NCBI GenBank assembly: GCA_963691655.1
Contig: OY829327.1
Coordinates: 61,640,079 to 61,704,078 of the forward strand
Direction: 5' to 3'
Origin: Toxonevra muliebris
Lineage: Eukaryota; Arthropoda; Insecta; Diptera; Pallopteridae
DNA: 64,000 nucleotides
Notes under the pieces: generated by a model
Databases searched by the model: none
Seen by the model: the letters and a program-made list of their open reading frames with translations, nothing else
What the model was told of the DNA's origin: nothing
Made by a program: the position numbers and the translations under genes
In this document: positions 22,641-34,605 of the stretch, piece after piece
How the letters are laid out: the number at the start of each line of letters is the position of its first letter
Numbering within the stretch: position 1 is the first letter of the stretch

Positions 22641-23400
22641 CCTAGAAGAATAAACAAATAAATTTACCTCTAGTTATGAGGACGATATTGTCCGCATACC
22701 CTTGACAGTCGATGCCTGCCTCTGAGAATTTCATTAAAAGTTCGTCTACTATCAGGCTCCACATTATAGGTGATAATACTCCTCCCTGTGGACATCCTCT
22801 GGTTGTGCTGACTGATATAGTACCTAGCCCTGTTTTCATCTCAGCTGTTCTAGAGGAGAGCATTTCTGACATCCATCTAGATGTTGCGTTATCTACTCCT
22901 CTTCGGCTTAGAGAGTTATTGACAGCCTCGTGTGAGGTGTTGTCGAAAGCTCCTTCTATATCCAGGAAAGCACATACTGCTACTTCCTTCACATCTAGTG
23001 CCCTTTGAATCTTCCCCGCTAAGTCAGAGCTGTTTCGGTAGACTTGCCTGCTCTATATGCATGCTGATTGGGGTGCAGTGGATTTGTGTCTAAGACTTTA
23101 CATCGTATATAATTGTCAACCACCTTTTCAAGTGTTTTCAACATAAACGATGTTAAGCTTATAGGTCTGAAGGACTTAGGGTTGGTGGTGTCTTTTTTGC
23201 CCACTTTTGGTATAAATACCACCTTTGCTCTTCGCCAAGCTGTTGGTATGTACCCAAAAGCCAGGCTACTTCTCTCTATATTAATAAGGAATGGCAATAT
23301 TTCCTTTATGCCCTTCTGTAAGAGAGCAGGAAATATGCCGTCAAGACCAGGTGATTTAAATGGTTGAAATGTGCTTAACGCCCATTCCAATCTAGGCGCA
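22641..23400 (-). pseudogene. LOA/R1-group reverse transcriptase fragment
   Basis: Minus frames 23390-23019 and 22992-22642 give FKSPGLDGIFPALLQKG, RRAKVVFIPKVGKKD, FRPISLTSFMLKTLEKVVD, then FLDIEGAFDN, RGCPQGGVLSPIMWSLIVDELL and GYADNIVLI. The order is canonical. There is a frameshift at about 23010, and the catalytic YADD box reads YADN, so the second aspartate is lost. The sequence breaks off right after this motif at the junction with the plus-strand fragment. Confidence 0.85.
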
Positions 23401-23416
23401 GGGCATATTTCTGCTG

Positions 23417-24016
23417 CTACCTTCCAGTTATGTCTAATACCTCTTTTCTAACTTCAGTAACAAACGAAGGCACATTACCTACGTTTAATATTTCTAGATT
23501 AGCAGATAAGCTAAATTCTAAAAGGTACTCACCTCTGCTGTTGTCGTTTGTGCTGCGCCATGTGGTACTGTGAGCGTTCGAATCGCATACGAGGAGAAGC
23601 GGCAGTCTGTGCCTGTTGCAATAATCTACTAGTTGCGTCACTTCTGACGGCGGTGGTGATGACTCCTCACCCGGAAAATATGCCGATACCACTGGTATGG
23701 CGCGTTTGCTGCCCTCGATGTTAAGGTGGGCATGAATTCTGTAGGACATACATAATTAATGTTGTTTCTAATTAGAATACAAGCCCTTGGATTATCCTGC
23801 CAATTATCCCAAATTACCTTGCCTTTTTTACAGGCCATTTCTCTGATTGCACCTAGGTGGTGCAATCAGAATTAGGCCCAGGTTAAATTTTGTAAATGTC
23901 CTTGCAATCATCGCCGAGGTGGCTCTTGCTTGGTGGACGTTAACCTGGGCACATTTGAGCCTGTTCCACTGCTCATAGAGCTTACTTAGAGGGGCTCTTA
24001 CCGCTACTGCTGCCAC
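23417..24016 (-). pseudogene. LOA/R1-group AP-endonuclease domain, frameshifted
   Basis: The N-terminal piece (24016-23828) reads LKCAQVNVHQARATSAM, the usual start of the ORF2 endonuclease. The middle pieces give PFVVSAYFPGEESSPPP-like and LVCDSNAHSTTW, the latter being the catalytic D-x-N-A-H motif. The last part is NLEILNVGNVPSFVT. At least two frameshifts (about 23830 and 23700) break it. The domain normally nicks target DNA. Confidence 0.8.
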
Positions 24017-25132
24017 TCAGCAACATCCTTTCTTCTTTCTCTATCTATGGGGCAGTCCATATTGAGGAGGGAGAGATCGATACCCTCAACTTCTGTCGCG
24101 GTTGAAGATGGGAGTACTATGCCTTCCACTTCACTCTCGGCTGATGATGGTAGAGTACCTTCCTCTATTTCGACCACGGCTGAGGACACTTCTTTCATTA
24201 CCTTCGGCTCGTTATTGCTGACTAGAGCCTCTGGTTCAGGAATCGAGGTGTCCTCTTCCGTGGCCCTTATGTGCACCATGACCTCACAGAACCGGTAATT
24301 CATGACGCCCCCTGAAGTATGGATGGCTTCAAATGACAGCTCATCCATACTTATCGTCAGTAACTGACCATTTCTTTCCTCACGAGCCCTCAATGCCTTC
24401 CAGAGGTTCGTGCTCAGGCCCTCGTTTTGAGCATTGAGTAGGGCCAGTATCCGTTCCGACGTCTGGCCCAAGCTCCTGGGGAAGAAAATAGTCACCACGT
24501 GCGACTTGGGAACATCAGCATCTACACATGAAATGAGAGGGGGTTCATTCCAGGTCGTTAGCTTCGGGGCTACTCCTTTCAGCCATAACCCGGCCTGAAA
24601 TATATACCCTCAAACTTCAGCTTGTGTGTCCATCCCTTTGCCATCTCTTCCAGGATGGCGTCTTCTAGGGCCGAAAGCTACTCGGATGACAATGTTACCT
24701 CGGGATATTCCCTTGGTAACACTGTCATCCTAACCGCTTTCGCAACCCCCGCGTACGTCTTGCCGCACACCACTCTATCTGCAGATGAGCCTGTCACCAC
24801 CGTATCTGTCCTCGGTTTCTTCACCTCCTGTTTTTGCGGTGGAGTGATGACCAAGCTTCCCCTTTTCCTTTCTCGAGGTTCCTGGAAAGCACCTTCGGAC
24901 GGTTTGGCATAAAGCCAAACCTTCCGAAGCCTTTTTTCTTGCTACTAAAGAAGTCACACCGGCCGGTGCTGATGCACTGGCCGTTGAGACCTCTGTATGA
25001 TGCCAGTGGCTTGTGTAGTTACCACGGTCGCTGGTGCTATTGCACTAGTTCCCGCTCTTTGATTGTATCGCAAACTATCAGTAGTCGGATCTATCGATAG
25101 TTTTCCACTTCTAATCTGAGCAAGTAAGTGGC
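24004..25132 (-). pseudogene. LOA/R1-group ORF1 (Gag-like) remains
   Basis: Minus frame 24498-24004 gives FPRSLGQTSERILALLNAQN... and a YRFCEVMVHIR segment, like the conserved C-terminal domain found in ORF1 of these elements, followed by a repetitive acidic tail (SSAESEVEGIVLPSST). The N-terminal parts lie in separate frames at 24957-24775 and 25139-24954. ORF1 overlaps the beginning of ORF2 by about 12 bases. I see no CCHC knuckles. Broken. Confidence 0.6.
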
Positions 25133-25136
25133 TGTA

Positions 25137-25286
25137 CACACGGGCGCAAGCATGAACGCCTGTCTGAAAGGGAGAGGTAGAAAAAATAGGTAGTTAGAAA
25201 GAGACAGGCGAGTTTCTACCTCTTTCTTACTACCAATTTTTTCTACCTCTCTCTTTCTGACAGGCGTTCATGCTTGCGCCCGTGTG
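25137..25286. mobile_element. 150-bp foldback hairpin
   Basis: Arms of about 50 bp, 25137-25187 and 25236-25286, are inverted copies with outer CACACGGGCGCAAGCATGAA and its complement. The loop contains TAGAAAGAG and CTCTTTCT words. It sits exactly at the 5' edge of the minus-strand LOA fragment. Confidence 0.8.
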
Positions 25287-25520
25287 ACTAAGCGGAAATG
25301 TACATTGAGATAAATCATATTTAACACTATCGTTTATAAACACAAGATCTAAGATACGAGATAGTTTATTAAAGAAACAATGACGAAAGTCCAAAGTAAA
25401 AAAACCATCAGGTAGATAAATTTCAATGGAGCGTGGATATCATTACCTACATATGATCAGACTAATTTATTTAGGTATGTAGGTAGAGTGGCTACTCTCT
25501 CTAATAAAGGGAGCAAAATT
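25287..25520. other. No gene seen
   Basis: Short unassigned stretch between hairpin and the next LOA-type fragment. Confidence 0.3.
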
Positions 25521-26960
25521 AGCGCTAGAGCGCTAGTTTTGCTCTGGTTCTAGTAAGAGCCGGGCAATGACAGAGAAAGTAAGTTAGAGTCTCTCTTTCT
25601 TCAAGGTAGTTACAGCTTCTACAGTGTTGGAAGGGAATGCGTAGTCTGACCGCATAGTCCCCTATTGCCCAATGCCCCGTCAGCACTGCAGTCAGTCTGG
25701 CTATATCGGATCGGGTGTGATAAGGAAATAAGAGAGCATATCAGCCTTAATTTTGTTCAGGGGAATTGCTATAGATTGCGCCTGAGTTCAATCCAGAGCT
25801 GAACCCCGCCTCGGTAATTCATGGGCCTTTTCATTGCCTTCGATGTTTTTATGACCAGGAATCCAAATAAGGATAATGTCCAGCCCATGACTTAGACTGC
25901 CGAGTAACTCCCTGCACTGGTTAACTAATCTAGAAGATATTATGTCTGAGCCTAGGGCCTTAATTGCCGCTTGGCTGTCTGTGAAGATAGTTACTTTAGC
26001 CATCCCTTGGATTTTGGTCAGTACTTTGCAGGCTTTTCTGATCGCCACAAGTTCAGCTTGGAAAACACTGCCTTCATTCTGAGTAGACTCCCGCATCGAC
26101 CCCGCAGTCCATCTTTGATCCGTCGGTGTAGAGTTCTATCTCCAGACCAGCTCTCATACGTTTTCTTATCCAATCTGCTCTTGTTGGAAACATGGTGTCA
26201 AAGCCCTTCTTGAAGTTTATTTTGGGTATCATGTAGTCAGTGTTATGTTGGTGTGGTATTCGGTACTTGTGATAGAATTCTGCTGTGTCCGCAGTTTTTG
26301 GTAGTCCAGGACCCTATTTCTTTTGCTCCTTCGTGCACCCTTCTGCCTATTTTTGAAATGAAAATGACCTTAACCTTCTTCAGTTTTTAGGGATGTGGTC
26401 TAATTGCAAGCTTTTTTTTAAGAGCACCTCCAGTCAGGGAACTACTAAGTCTTTTAAGTTACATAGCATAATTAGAATTATGCCATCTGGGCCGGAAGCT
26501 TTGTATGGGCTAAAACTGTTGATTGACCAGAGAATCTTTTCTCTAGTGATTATTGAATCAAGAGAAGTTGGAGATATGTTTATCGGAGGATAGCGTATTA
26601 CGACTTCCTCGACGTAGTCTATACTACCGGGAAATGGGTGCCTACGAGTGTGTCTAAAGATTCAGCCGCCGATGTCGTCCAGGTACCGTCTTCCTTCTAA
26701 TTGTAAGATGGGCAAGAATATTCTTTGGACAGCAGCTTCCCTATGCGCGCTGAATCTTTTATTGTGTTTATGGAGCTACAGAAATCCCTCCAGGCCTTAT
26801 TTTTGGCTTCTCTGATGTGATATGTTTAGGACGAAGCTTTGACTTAGCCACTCTTCTAAAATAGTTCCAGTCAATTCTTCTTGGGTTTCGGTAGGGTGGT
26901 GAGTTCTCAGTCTTGTGATTTACATTGAAGAGTATCCAACGGTGCGTTGAATCAGTTTTA
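25521..26960 (-). mobile_element. Third LOA-type fragment, internally deleted
   Basis: From 26960 down: ORF2 linker and RT fingers (the antisense of 26393-26593 reads SPYKASGPDGI), then a deletion, then the region before RNase H, RNase H itself (25788-26150) and a degraded C-terminal region to about 25520. The RT palm is missing. Confidence 0.65.
25788..26150 (-). pseudogene. Element-encoded RNase H domain, broken
   Basis: From 26150 down: LYTDGSKMDCGVDAGVYSE, a frameshift, then GSVFQAELVAIRKACK, FTDSQAAIKAL and IPGHKNIEGNEKAHELPRRG. These are the D, E, D and final blocks of RNase H as carried by LOA and I-group elements. The final motif reads EKAHEL where the family has EKADEL, so the fourth acidic residue is lost. 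The presence of RNase H argues for LOA/I-type rather than classical R1. Confidence 0.85.
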
Positions 26961-29900
26961 ATTTAAAGGTTTGTACATATGGGATTTTAGTTTTTATTAC
27001 CGTACGAACAGTTTTAGGCGAAAAACAAAAAAATCGTCGGGTACTCGTGGCTTCTATATGACCGCAACGTCTATGTTCCCCTCGCAGAGGAAAACGGACA
27101 GAGCATTCTTATAGTGCTGCAGATTGCACTGTACGATTTTCATTATTTGAAAGAACATTGAAAGAGATGTTACACTTTGAGACTCTTCTGCCTTTCAGGG
27201 TGATAACCAAGCTTTTTTTCTTTAATCCCGCTTGTAATTAGTTCTATTGGTATTCAACTAGGAAAATAAACCAACAGTGCAAATATCCTCATTTAAAAAA
27301 TTTCATTAGAAATTCCTTGCAGCTGGTGTTAGCTTAATGCTCCCACAGATCTGGCCTGAATTGATGCTGGTGCACAACTCCTCAAACTTATTGGGGAGAA
27401 AATCGATTTGTGTACAAGTAAAAAGATATTAAATAATTGAAATAAAAATTATTCTTTTAAATTGATTTTCTTGGCACCTGCGTCACCCTGTCTGCTTGAT
27501 GTTTCTGCATCAGCTGATTTTTGGCATCTCCACTACCTCAGACTAGTGGTAGTTTGACGTTTTTCGGTTAACCGGTGTTTTTGCCTTGGTGGCTAAAAAA
27601 AAAAAACCGAGACAAAAAAGTACTCACTCAAAAAACAGGAATAGTACTCGAACAAAATTTTTATGTTAGTGGTTTGTTAGGCAAACGGTCTCTGTCACCT
27701 CATTGGCCCGCTTTTTTTTCTTCAATATAAAACGAAAGTTTAGAGAGAGAGCGGGAGAATTAAATATGACCAGCACGGTCAACAAATGATTTGGCTTTCT
27801 ATGCCGAATCATGAAATTACGAAATTTTTCGTAATACACTTTTAGGAGCAAAATAGTAAACTTTTAATGAAAAGCGAAAGATAATGGAATGAAACCTGCT
27901 TTAATGGCAACACTTATAACTATTGCTAGAGTTTTTATTGTGATCGTAATAGAATTAGATAAAAATATTTGAAATTTAAAGAAATGAAAGAAAGGCATAA
28001 ATAAAAAAGGACGGAAAAAATACTAAAAGTATGTAAAAAGCGTACTGGTCAAATGACCGTCTAGATTCTTTGGCCAGTGAGCTAAAAATCAAAAAGAGAG
28101 CGAAGATAGTGACGTGACCAGCGATCGTCTGCATAACAACGACCGTCTTCATAACATCGTCTTTAGTAATGCTTTTAGGCTATTTAGTTTAAAGGGCTAA
28201 CTCTAATATGCATAAATGAAAATAAAAAAATAAAAAATGAAAATAAATAAAAATATGTCAAATGAAACCACGGAAATGAGGAGGTTGTAGAGGAGCTGAT
28301 TAGGGCAAAAAAAAAAAAAACGGTCATACATATGAACAATGGGGAAAGGAGCTGTGGCAGCAAAGCTGCAAAGTGACTGGGGCTGAAGTGAAACAAGATA
28401 TATACAAATTAATGCTTTCTCCTATGCACTTCTATTTAGTTTATCATTTGGATTCTCCTCGTATTCAAATGGTTAAGACCGAAATATTTGGCAGTAATTG
28501 TATTTACCGTCGGCATTTTACAACAGGAAATAAACAATGAACTTTCAAACGAAACCATATTCGAAGCCAGCTTCACAATGTGAACGATTGCAGTTTCGTT
28601 TGGAACTATGTGCCGATACTACGCAATTTCGGCTCAATGGGAACATATCTGGTATAAGTTAGCTAAGAAAATACAAAACAAACAAAAATAACAGCTTGTT
28701 TAAATAATAAATATTTAATGCAGTTATTAATCACTCGAATGTAATAGTTATCGGTGGTAGTGTAAAATAACTATTTTTTTTTTGTTTTGTTTAGTGTTAA
28801 ACTGGTTTGAATTTTTTAATAATTTTTAGAATTATATATCGTTTCCAGAATGGTTTTTGATTGGAGTATGTAGTTTTTTGAAACACTGCTATAGTTTCTT
28901 TAATATTTATATTAAAATATATTAAACTTGGCAAGAAAATAAACTGTTATTCCTTTTCAAAACAGATTTATTTAGCGGTCGATTTTGAGTTTTTTCACCG
29001 GTGCTTGGGTTTTTTCACCGTTGGAAAAAGTACTCGGTAAAACCCGGTTTAAAAGAAAAAAACACTCATTTGGTTTCTTGCATCCCTATGCTTATATTAT
29101 TTTTTCATTACGTTTTAAAATTAGTTTAATTGTATTGGGGAAGAGTAATTGGTGTGTTGCAAGTCAGAAAGTCGTGTGAGTGATTTCATTAAAGTGGTTT
29201 GTTTTCGTTTGATATTTCTTAAATTATATCAATATTTAAAAACTTTCAAGCTATATATTTTGTAATTTAATGTGTATGCGATAGTGGAAGTAATGCATAC
29301 GCTTATCTCTTGCATATAATCTTGAGCAACTGCATGAAACTATTACAATCGCCTGAATTGTATTTGAATTAGCATGCTTTTCAATTAAAATTTTAAATAA
29401 ATCAAATTTATAATAACCAGAAGTGTGCTTACAGGGTAGAACAAATTTTAAATAACTTCCGGAAAAAGTTTGAAAATAGAATTATAAAATTGTTGCATGG
29501 ACCGATCAATGTGTTTTGTACTACATGTTTATGTTTTACCGGTATTTCATAGTATCACTGGCTGGACGTTTATCTTTACAAATTCTAATTTATATTTCCA
29601 AACGAAAATAATGAATGTTATGCAATACATAGTTTATTAAATTAGAATTGACGCATTTCAATTATCTGATTTTTAAGAATATTGCTGTATATATGTATTT
29701 ATGCTCATCTCTGCCATGTGTCTTAGTGTTCAACACTCAGCGAAAAATGCTTAACAATCTGGAAATTTCGTATTAGTTTTGTGTTTATATTATTTACCGT
29801 TACATTGGTGGAATCTGTTTTAAGGGTATAAATATATTAATTAAAAAACATTTGTCTAAAAAAAAGAAAGACCAAAACTACACCCTTCCCTCGATTTATA

Positions 29901-30060
29901 CAGTAAATTGGTATGTTAAAGTATGAAATTATAAATAACAGCAGAACAGTCTTATTTTCTAAAAGAAGGCTTATTTGCCATCTGTCTATATGTAGTAGTG
30001 TAGGACCAAATATTCGGCTACTCATAAGCACGAGAAGTTGGCGATAATTACCGATAAGTA
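26961..30060. other. About 3.1 kb without recognisable gene
   Basis: AT-rich. Short open frames are low-complexity or overlap on both strands. Poly-purine and poly-T runs are common (27595-27610, 28305-28321, 28767-28780). I recognise no transposon protein here. Confidence 0.4.
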
Positions 30061-30065
30061 ACACC

Positions 30066-30408
30066 GCGTCTACACCTGCCAGTGCTGTCATGTAAATTCA
30101 GAGTATTATCTGTCAAAAAACAGAAAAATTGTCTTTGTGACGTAGACGTCCTGCCAATTATATCATGCCAATTCATTTCTAACAAAATATCAGACACTCC
30201 ATTTCTAATAATTTACTCACTCCGCTCTACTTTGTTTTTGTTTTCTTTCATAAATGGGAGAAACGTCATATATTGTCGGCTTACGTCAAATCATTGGCAG
30301 AATTCATTGGCATCGAAATTTGCTTGCCAATGAGAAAAGTGTGAGTGTATTAGTGAAAAAATGTGAGTGAGTTAGCATGGGCATTCCAGCACTGGCAGGT
30401 GTAGACGC
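30066..30408. mobile_element. MITE-D copy 1, 343 bp
   Basis: Perfect 21-bp terminal inverted repeats at 30066-30086 and 30388-30408, starting GCGTCTACACCTGCCAGTGC. The interior has repeated TTGGCAT/ATGCCAA words. A loose half-terminus (GTCTACACCTGCCAGTGCT) follows at 30413. Confidence 0.85.
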
Positions 30409-30454
30409 TGCCGTCTACACCTGCCAGTGCTAGCAGAAATTTCTAACTTGTTAA

Positions 30455-30714
30455 CACGTTCGCGGACACTCAAAATTGTATCGAGGTGCAAAAAGAGACA
30501 CATAGCGGTTTTAACAATATCACATTTTATTAGTTATATACACTGAATGCTAAAGCATTTACTTCGATACATAGATCAGTTCAGTTGTGGATTATGTGGA
30601 CGCTATATAGAATTGAATGCCGAAATTTGTATTATAGATTTGAATGCTATAGCGTCCATGTCATATTGTGACACCACGAAAATTGATTTAATAGCATTAA
30701 CGTCCGCGAACGTG
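30455..30714. mobile_element. piggyBac-type MITE, 260 bp, TTAA flanks
   Basis: Perfect 13-bp inverted ends CACGTTCGCGGAC / GTCCGCGAACGTG, each directly bordered by TTAA (30451-30454 and 30715-30718). TTAA duplication is diagnostic for piggyBac-superfamily insertion. No ORF of note. Its termini differ from those of the piggyBac pseudogene at 55.6 kb. Confidence 0.85.
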
Positions 30715-30722
30715 TTAACTCA

Positions 30723-31045
30723 GCGTCTACATCTTCCAGTGCTGGCATGCCAATGCCAACACACTCACATTTTTTCTTTAATACACTCACACTCTCATTG
30801 GCATTATCATTGGCAAGCATATTTCGATGCCAATGAATTCTGCCAATGATTTGACGTAAGCCGACAATATTTGACGTTTCCTTCATTTGTTAGAGAAAAC
30901 AAAAACAAAGTAGAGTGGAGTGAGCAAATTATTAGAAATGGAGTGTCTGACATTTTGTTAGAAATCAATTGGCATGATAACTGGCGCCTACGTCACAAAG
31001 CCAATTTTTTCGTTTTTTTGAGAGATAATACATATTCTAAATTGG
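30723..31045. mobile_element. MITE-D copy 2, inverted, one end lost
   Basis: Starts GCGTCTACATCTTCCAGTGC and then follows the reverse complement of copy 1. It fades at about 31045 without a second terminus. Confidence 0.7.
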
Positions 31046-32639
31046 CAAAACCTTGAAAGTTATAAACCTAAACCTTGAAAGTTATAAACCTAAACCTTTA
31101 AATTTTAGGTAGACACATAAAAACCCCATACGAAATTTTAGCTGTATGACTCTCAAATAAAATATATTTAACATAAGGAAAACAACATAATTTAATTATT
31201 TAAAATCAACAAAATCAGAAAATATTTTATAATCCCCAGGTTTTGACAATGGTTTCCGAAATTGGATTGAAAAATGTGATATACGAGTCTTTCTATGGGA
31301 GTGTACTTTTTTCCATACAACCCACTATTATATAGTTTTCGTATTTTGACCAAGTTGTCGGGATATGCCACATACTAATAAATGCAAATTTGAGCCTCAA
31401 AACGCCGGATTTCGTTTTTAGTGTCTTAGGACGAATTGTACAGAAAATAATAGGAAATATTTAATTTTAAGTAACTGACCATCTACCCCCATACCTCCAT
31501 ATTTTTCAAAATGACGAAGAATCCCATTTTTCAAACTCCCAAACTATTGGCTTTTTCAAATATCTATCTTCGACAAAAATATCAAACTGATTTTCTCAAG
31601 CGCTTGTTTGTATTGCGTCATTCTATTCTATTTGAAGCTTATCAGAGACATGTGTGAATTGCTGCTGACTTGGCCTGGAACGCGCCATATGTCTATTTTT
31701 TGGTGCCGGAATCATTGAGGCCCAAAAAATTTGTTGCTCAGTGTAATCTTAGATTGCAGTTATTGAAAAACATATTTGAATTAAGAATACAAAATGCAGT
31801 TAAAAGTTTTTTTCCGGGGTTTATTCCTTTAGAGGAGGAAACCTTCGAGAATATTTAATTTTATTTTTACATTGGTTTCCTTTAAATTTATTAATTTTTA
31901 AAAGCGATATATGCATATTATGATTATATTTAAATAGTTTAATGAAAATATTGATTTGTGGTGTCAAAGATATGAATTAATTCATTTTGAATCGTGAAAT
32001 ATTTATCAATTCCCCGAGTCCCCGTCTGGTTGTTCATTTAGTACAGTTTCGACTGACGGCAATGCAATCACTGTTGGAATCATAGTAATGCAAATTTTAT
32101 GACTGAATCATGACTGCTTTTGAAGTCATTTGGAAACACTTTGCATCACTTGAAATCACATGAAGTCTCTTGGAGTCAATTGAAATTCGGAGTCACTTTT
32201 ACTCGTATTCAGGCACAAATTATATTAAAAAATCACAAACTATTCATAACGTTTATACAAATTATACCTAATCTTTTCGCGAAATACCTCATTATAAGAA
32301 GTCAAAATATTTTAAGGTTCGAAACGCAATGAGCAGTGGCTGATTTAGCTTTTTTGAGTTTATTATTTCTCCTCCGACCTATATGTATAATGGGAATGTA
32401 GGGCCATTGATCTCAAGGTCTCTAAAAAGACTTAAGAGTTTTAATTCGCCTTCATCATCTTTGTTGGCTACATACAACTTTTTAGTTTTACCCTTAACTC
32501 CAACTTTATTCGCACCTGAACGACATTCAAAAATTTTCAGCGGCACCCCCTCGATTGGTTCGTTTTACTCAAAAAATAATCTGAGTAAAATTTTTGGTCA
32601 ATTGGATAAGGGGAGTGATGCCCCAAGAGCTCCAAAACT
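31046..32639. other. No gene recognised
   Basis: A 62-codon frame at 31670-31858 looks protein-like (LRLQLLKNIFELRIQNAV) and may be a remnant, but I cannot assign it. The rest is AT-rich. Confidence 0.3.
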
Positions 32640-34605
32640 TGGAAAAAACGGTTTTTGTGCACAAAATTCATATTTGATTCTTTATATCTCAGACATTTTT
32701 GATTTTACATAAAAACTGTCTTTACAAAATTTATAGATCTATCAAAGAGGAATAATTCACTTATATAAATTTTTTCGGTATTCCTAATAACTATTGAATA
32801 AAAGAAAAACTGAGCTGAAATTACCCGATTGTATCTATCAACTGCTTTTTTTTATTTAAAAAAAAACATAGTAACACCTGCTTAGTCGCTCATTGGAATA
32901 TAAAACCAAATTTTTCTGTCCAACAGTTAGCTGAGACTCAAAACTCAAAACACTCGCTAGCTCTCGAAAGTTGTAGTGGCCCTGTTCTCATGATTCCCAT
33001 TCCAAATAATGGTATCTTTATATTAATAAAAAAAAATGTAGTTACAAACGAGGTGAATGTTCCAGTAATTGTGCCAGTCCCAGTCACTGTAATTGGTAAA
33101 ATTTTTGTTAATAATGTTTTTGGTATACTTTTTTGGGTCTTTCTGTCTTTTTGTTTATTATACCAAGTTTTGTCTGCAATTGTGGAAATAAATACGATGA
33201 TACATTTAATAAACCATACCAAACGCCAGAAGATTATGCTTAATGGAAAACGACGACTTAGAATTAAAGAATAACATTTTATGATTGTCTCCCAAAATTT
33301 TGGAGTTGATACGATAGTTTAAATGAAACTTTCTTGTTACTCAAAACTTTAAACGTATTTTTTTCTAAATGCTGCTTTCTTAAGAACTTTTCAACCTATC
33401 AAGCTGAAATTGGTACACATAATATTCTGATGACTACATTTCTGAAAAATACACAAATTAATTCCAATTTATATGACAAAAAATTCCCAATTTTTTCGAA
33501 CCGATTTTTTGTAAACGCTCTTCAAAGTAAAGAATTCTCAATTTGAAATGTTTGTCCTAGTACCACTACATTTAAAAAGTTAAAAAATTAACCTGAAATA
33601 GAAAGAGTCTTTGTAAATTTAGAAAAAATAGTTCTAATTTTTTGGCAATGCTATTTAGAATTTTTCTAGCTCCAAATGATGCGACGCGTTAGATTTGCAA
33701 ACAGAGGTGGATAGGTGAAACAGGAATCATGAATTTTTCATTCCTATTTTTAAAATTAAATTTATAATCGAAGGAATACATTTTGCAGTGTTATTGATAA
33801 TATTATTTAGATTTTTTATGAAAATCACGTGCCTTTCTATTTCTCAATTTCGTCAGTATTTCCCTATTTACTCTTTTTGTAAATTTAATAGCTTTTAGCT
33901 AGCCATCTTCATTACTAGAAAATAGATAGTCAAACAGCCATAAAATCACTTGATATTTATTTACTACCTCTAAGGTGGTCGCTAACTGCCGACTATCTCC
34001 TAAAGAGATATCGGAACGGCTCAATGTACACCGGTATTGGGTATAGGGCACAAGGACATTCCAGGCGATTTCTCACATATTATTTCTTACATAACCCTAT
34101 TAGCAACGTAGTGGTAATAATTACTGGATATTGTCTGTTTAGGTAACATGTCAATAGATTACGAGTGCCCACAAAGGACCATTTTAGGAGCTGCCTTGAT
34201 GAAGAGGAGGAGGAAACGGCTTTTCACCTCTTCTGCAATTGCCCAGCTATCGCCAAACGTAGGCTGGCATCTTCAGGTCAACTCTTCTTCAACAATCCAG
34301 CTGATCTCAAATCTTAATTAATTTTTATTTTGATTATGCAGGTGTTACTATGTTTTTTTTTAGCGAATAAGTAAAAAATCAGTTGTGCGGACATTTGTGC
34401 ATTTGTTAAACTTGCTAGATTTAATCGGGTAATTTCAGCTTATTTTTTCTTTTGTTCAATAGTTATTAGAAATACCGAATGAATTATTCCTTTTTGATAG
34501 ATTTATAAATTTTGTAAAGACAGTTTTTATGTAAAATGAAAAATGTCTGAGATATAAACAATTAAATATGAATTTTGTCCACGAAAACCGTTTTTTAAAA
34601 ATTAA
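32640..34605. mobile_element. Element B copy 1: long-TIR element
   Basis: Arms of about 260 bp at 32640-32895 and 34310-34605 are inverted copies, with outer ACGGTTTTTGTG and inner AACATAGTAACACCTGC edges. The core (32930-34010) reappears inverted at 43510-44680. No transposase was recognised; open frames in the core overlap on both strands. Confidence 0.7.
34000..34315 (+). pseudogene. LOA/R1-type ORF2 C-terminus inserted in element B
   Basis: Plus strand reads, with frameshifts, LTADYLL..., GYRAQGHSRRFLTYYFLH-like, then CLDEEEETAFHLFCNCPAIA and KRRLASSG. This is the C-terminal zinc-knuckle region (C-x2-C lost at its first cysteine, then H-x4-C) of LOA/R1-group ORF2. It is absent from the other copy of element B, so it came in later or was lost there. 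Confidence 0.7.

Larger units (their letters stand above)
22641..25132 (-). mobile_element. LOA/R1-group non-LTR fragment, minus orientation
   Basis: Reads from its 5' side at about 25132 (ORF1) through endonuclease and RT and stops inside RT at 22641. Truncated at both ends relative to a full element. It overlaps in content with the plus fragment (both contain endonuclease NLEILNVGN), so this is two insertions or a rearrangement rather than one simple 5' inversion. Confidence 0.75.

Noticed and set aside
21015..25132. Single LOA element with twin-priming inversion
   Set aside because: Both orientations contain the same endonuclease segment, so the two parts are not complementary pieces of one copy.
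30066..31045. CRISPR-like array from repeated TTGGCAT words
   Set aside because: Eukaryotic context, irregular spacing, and explained by two inverted MITE copies.
32938..33274. Overlapping 94-codon ORFs in element B
   Set aside because: Open on both strands, valine/isoleucine/threonine-rich, and not open in copy 2.
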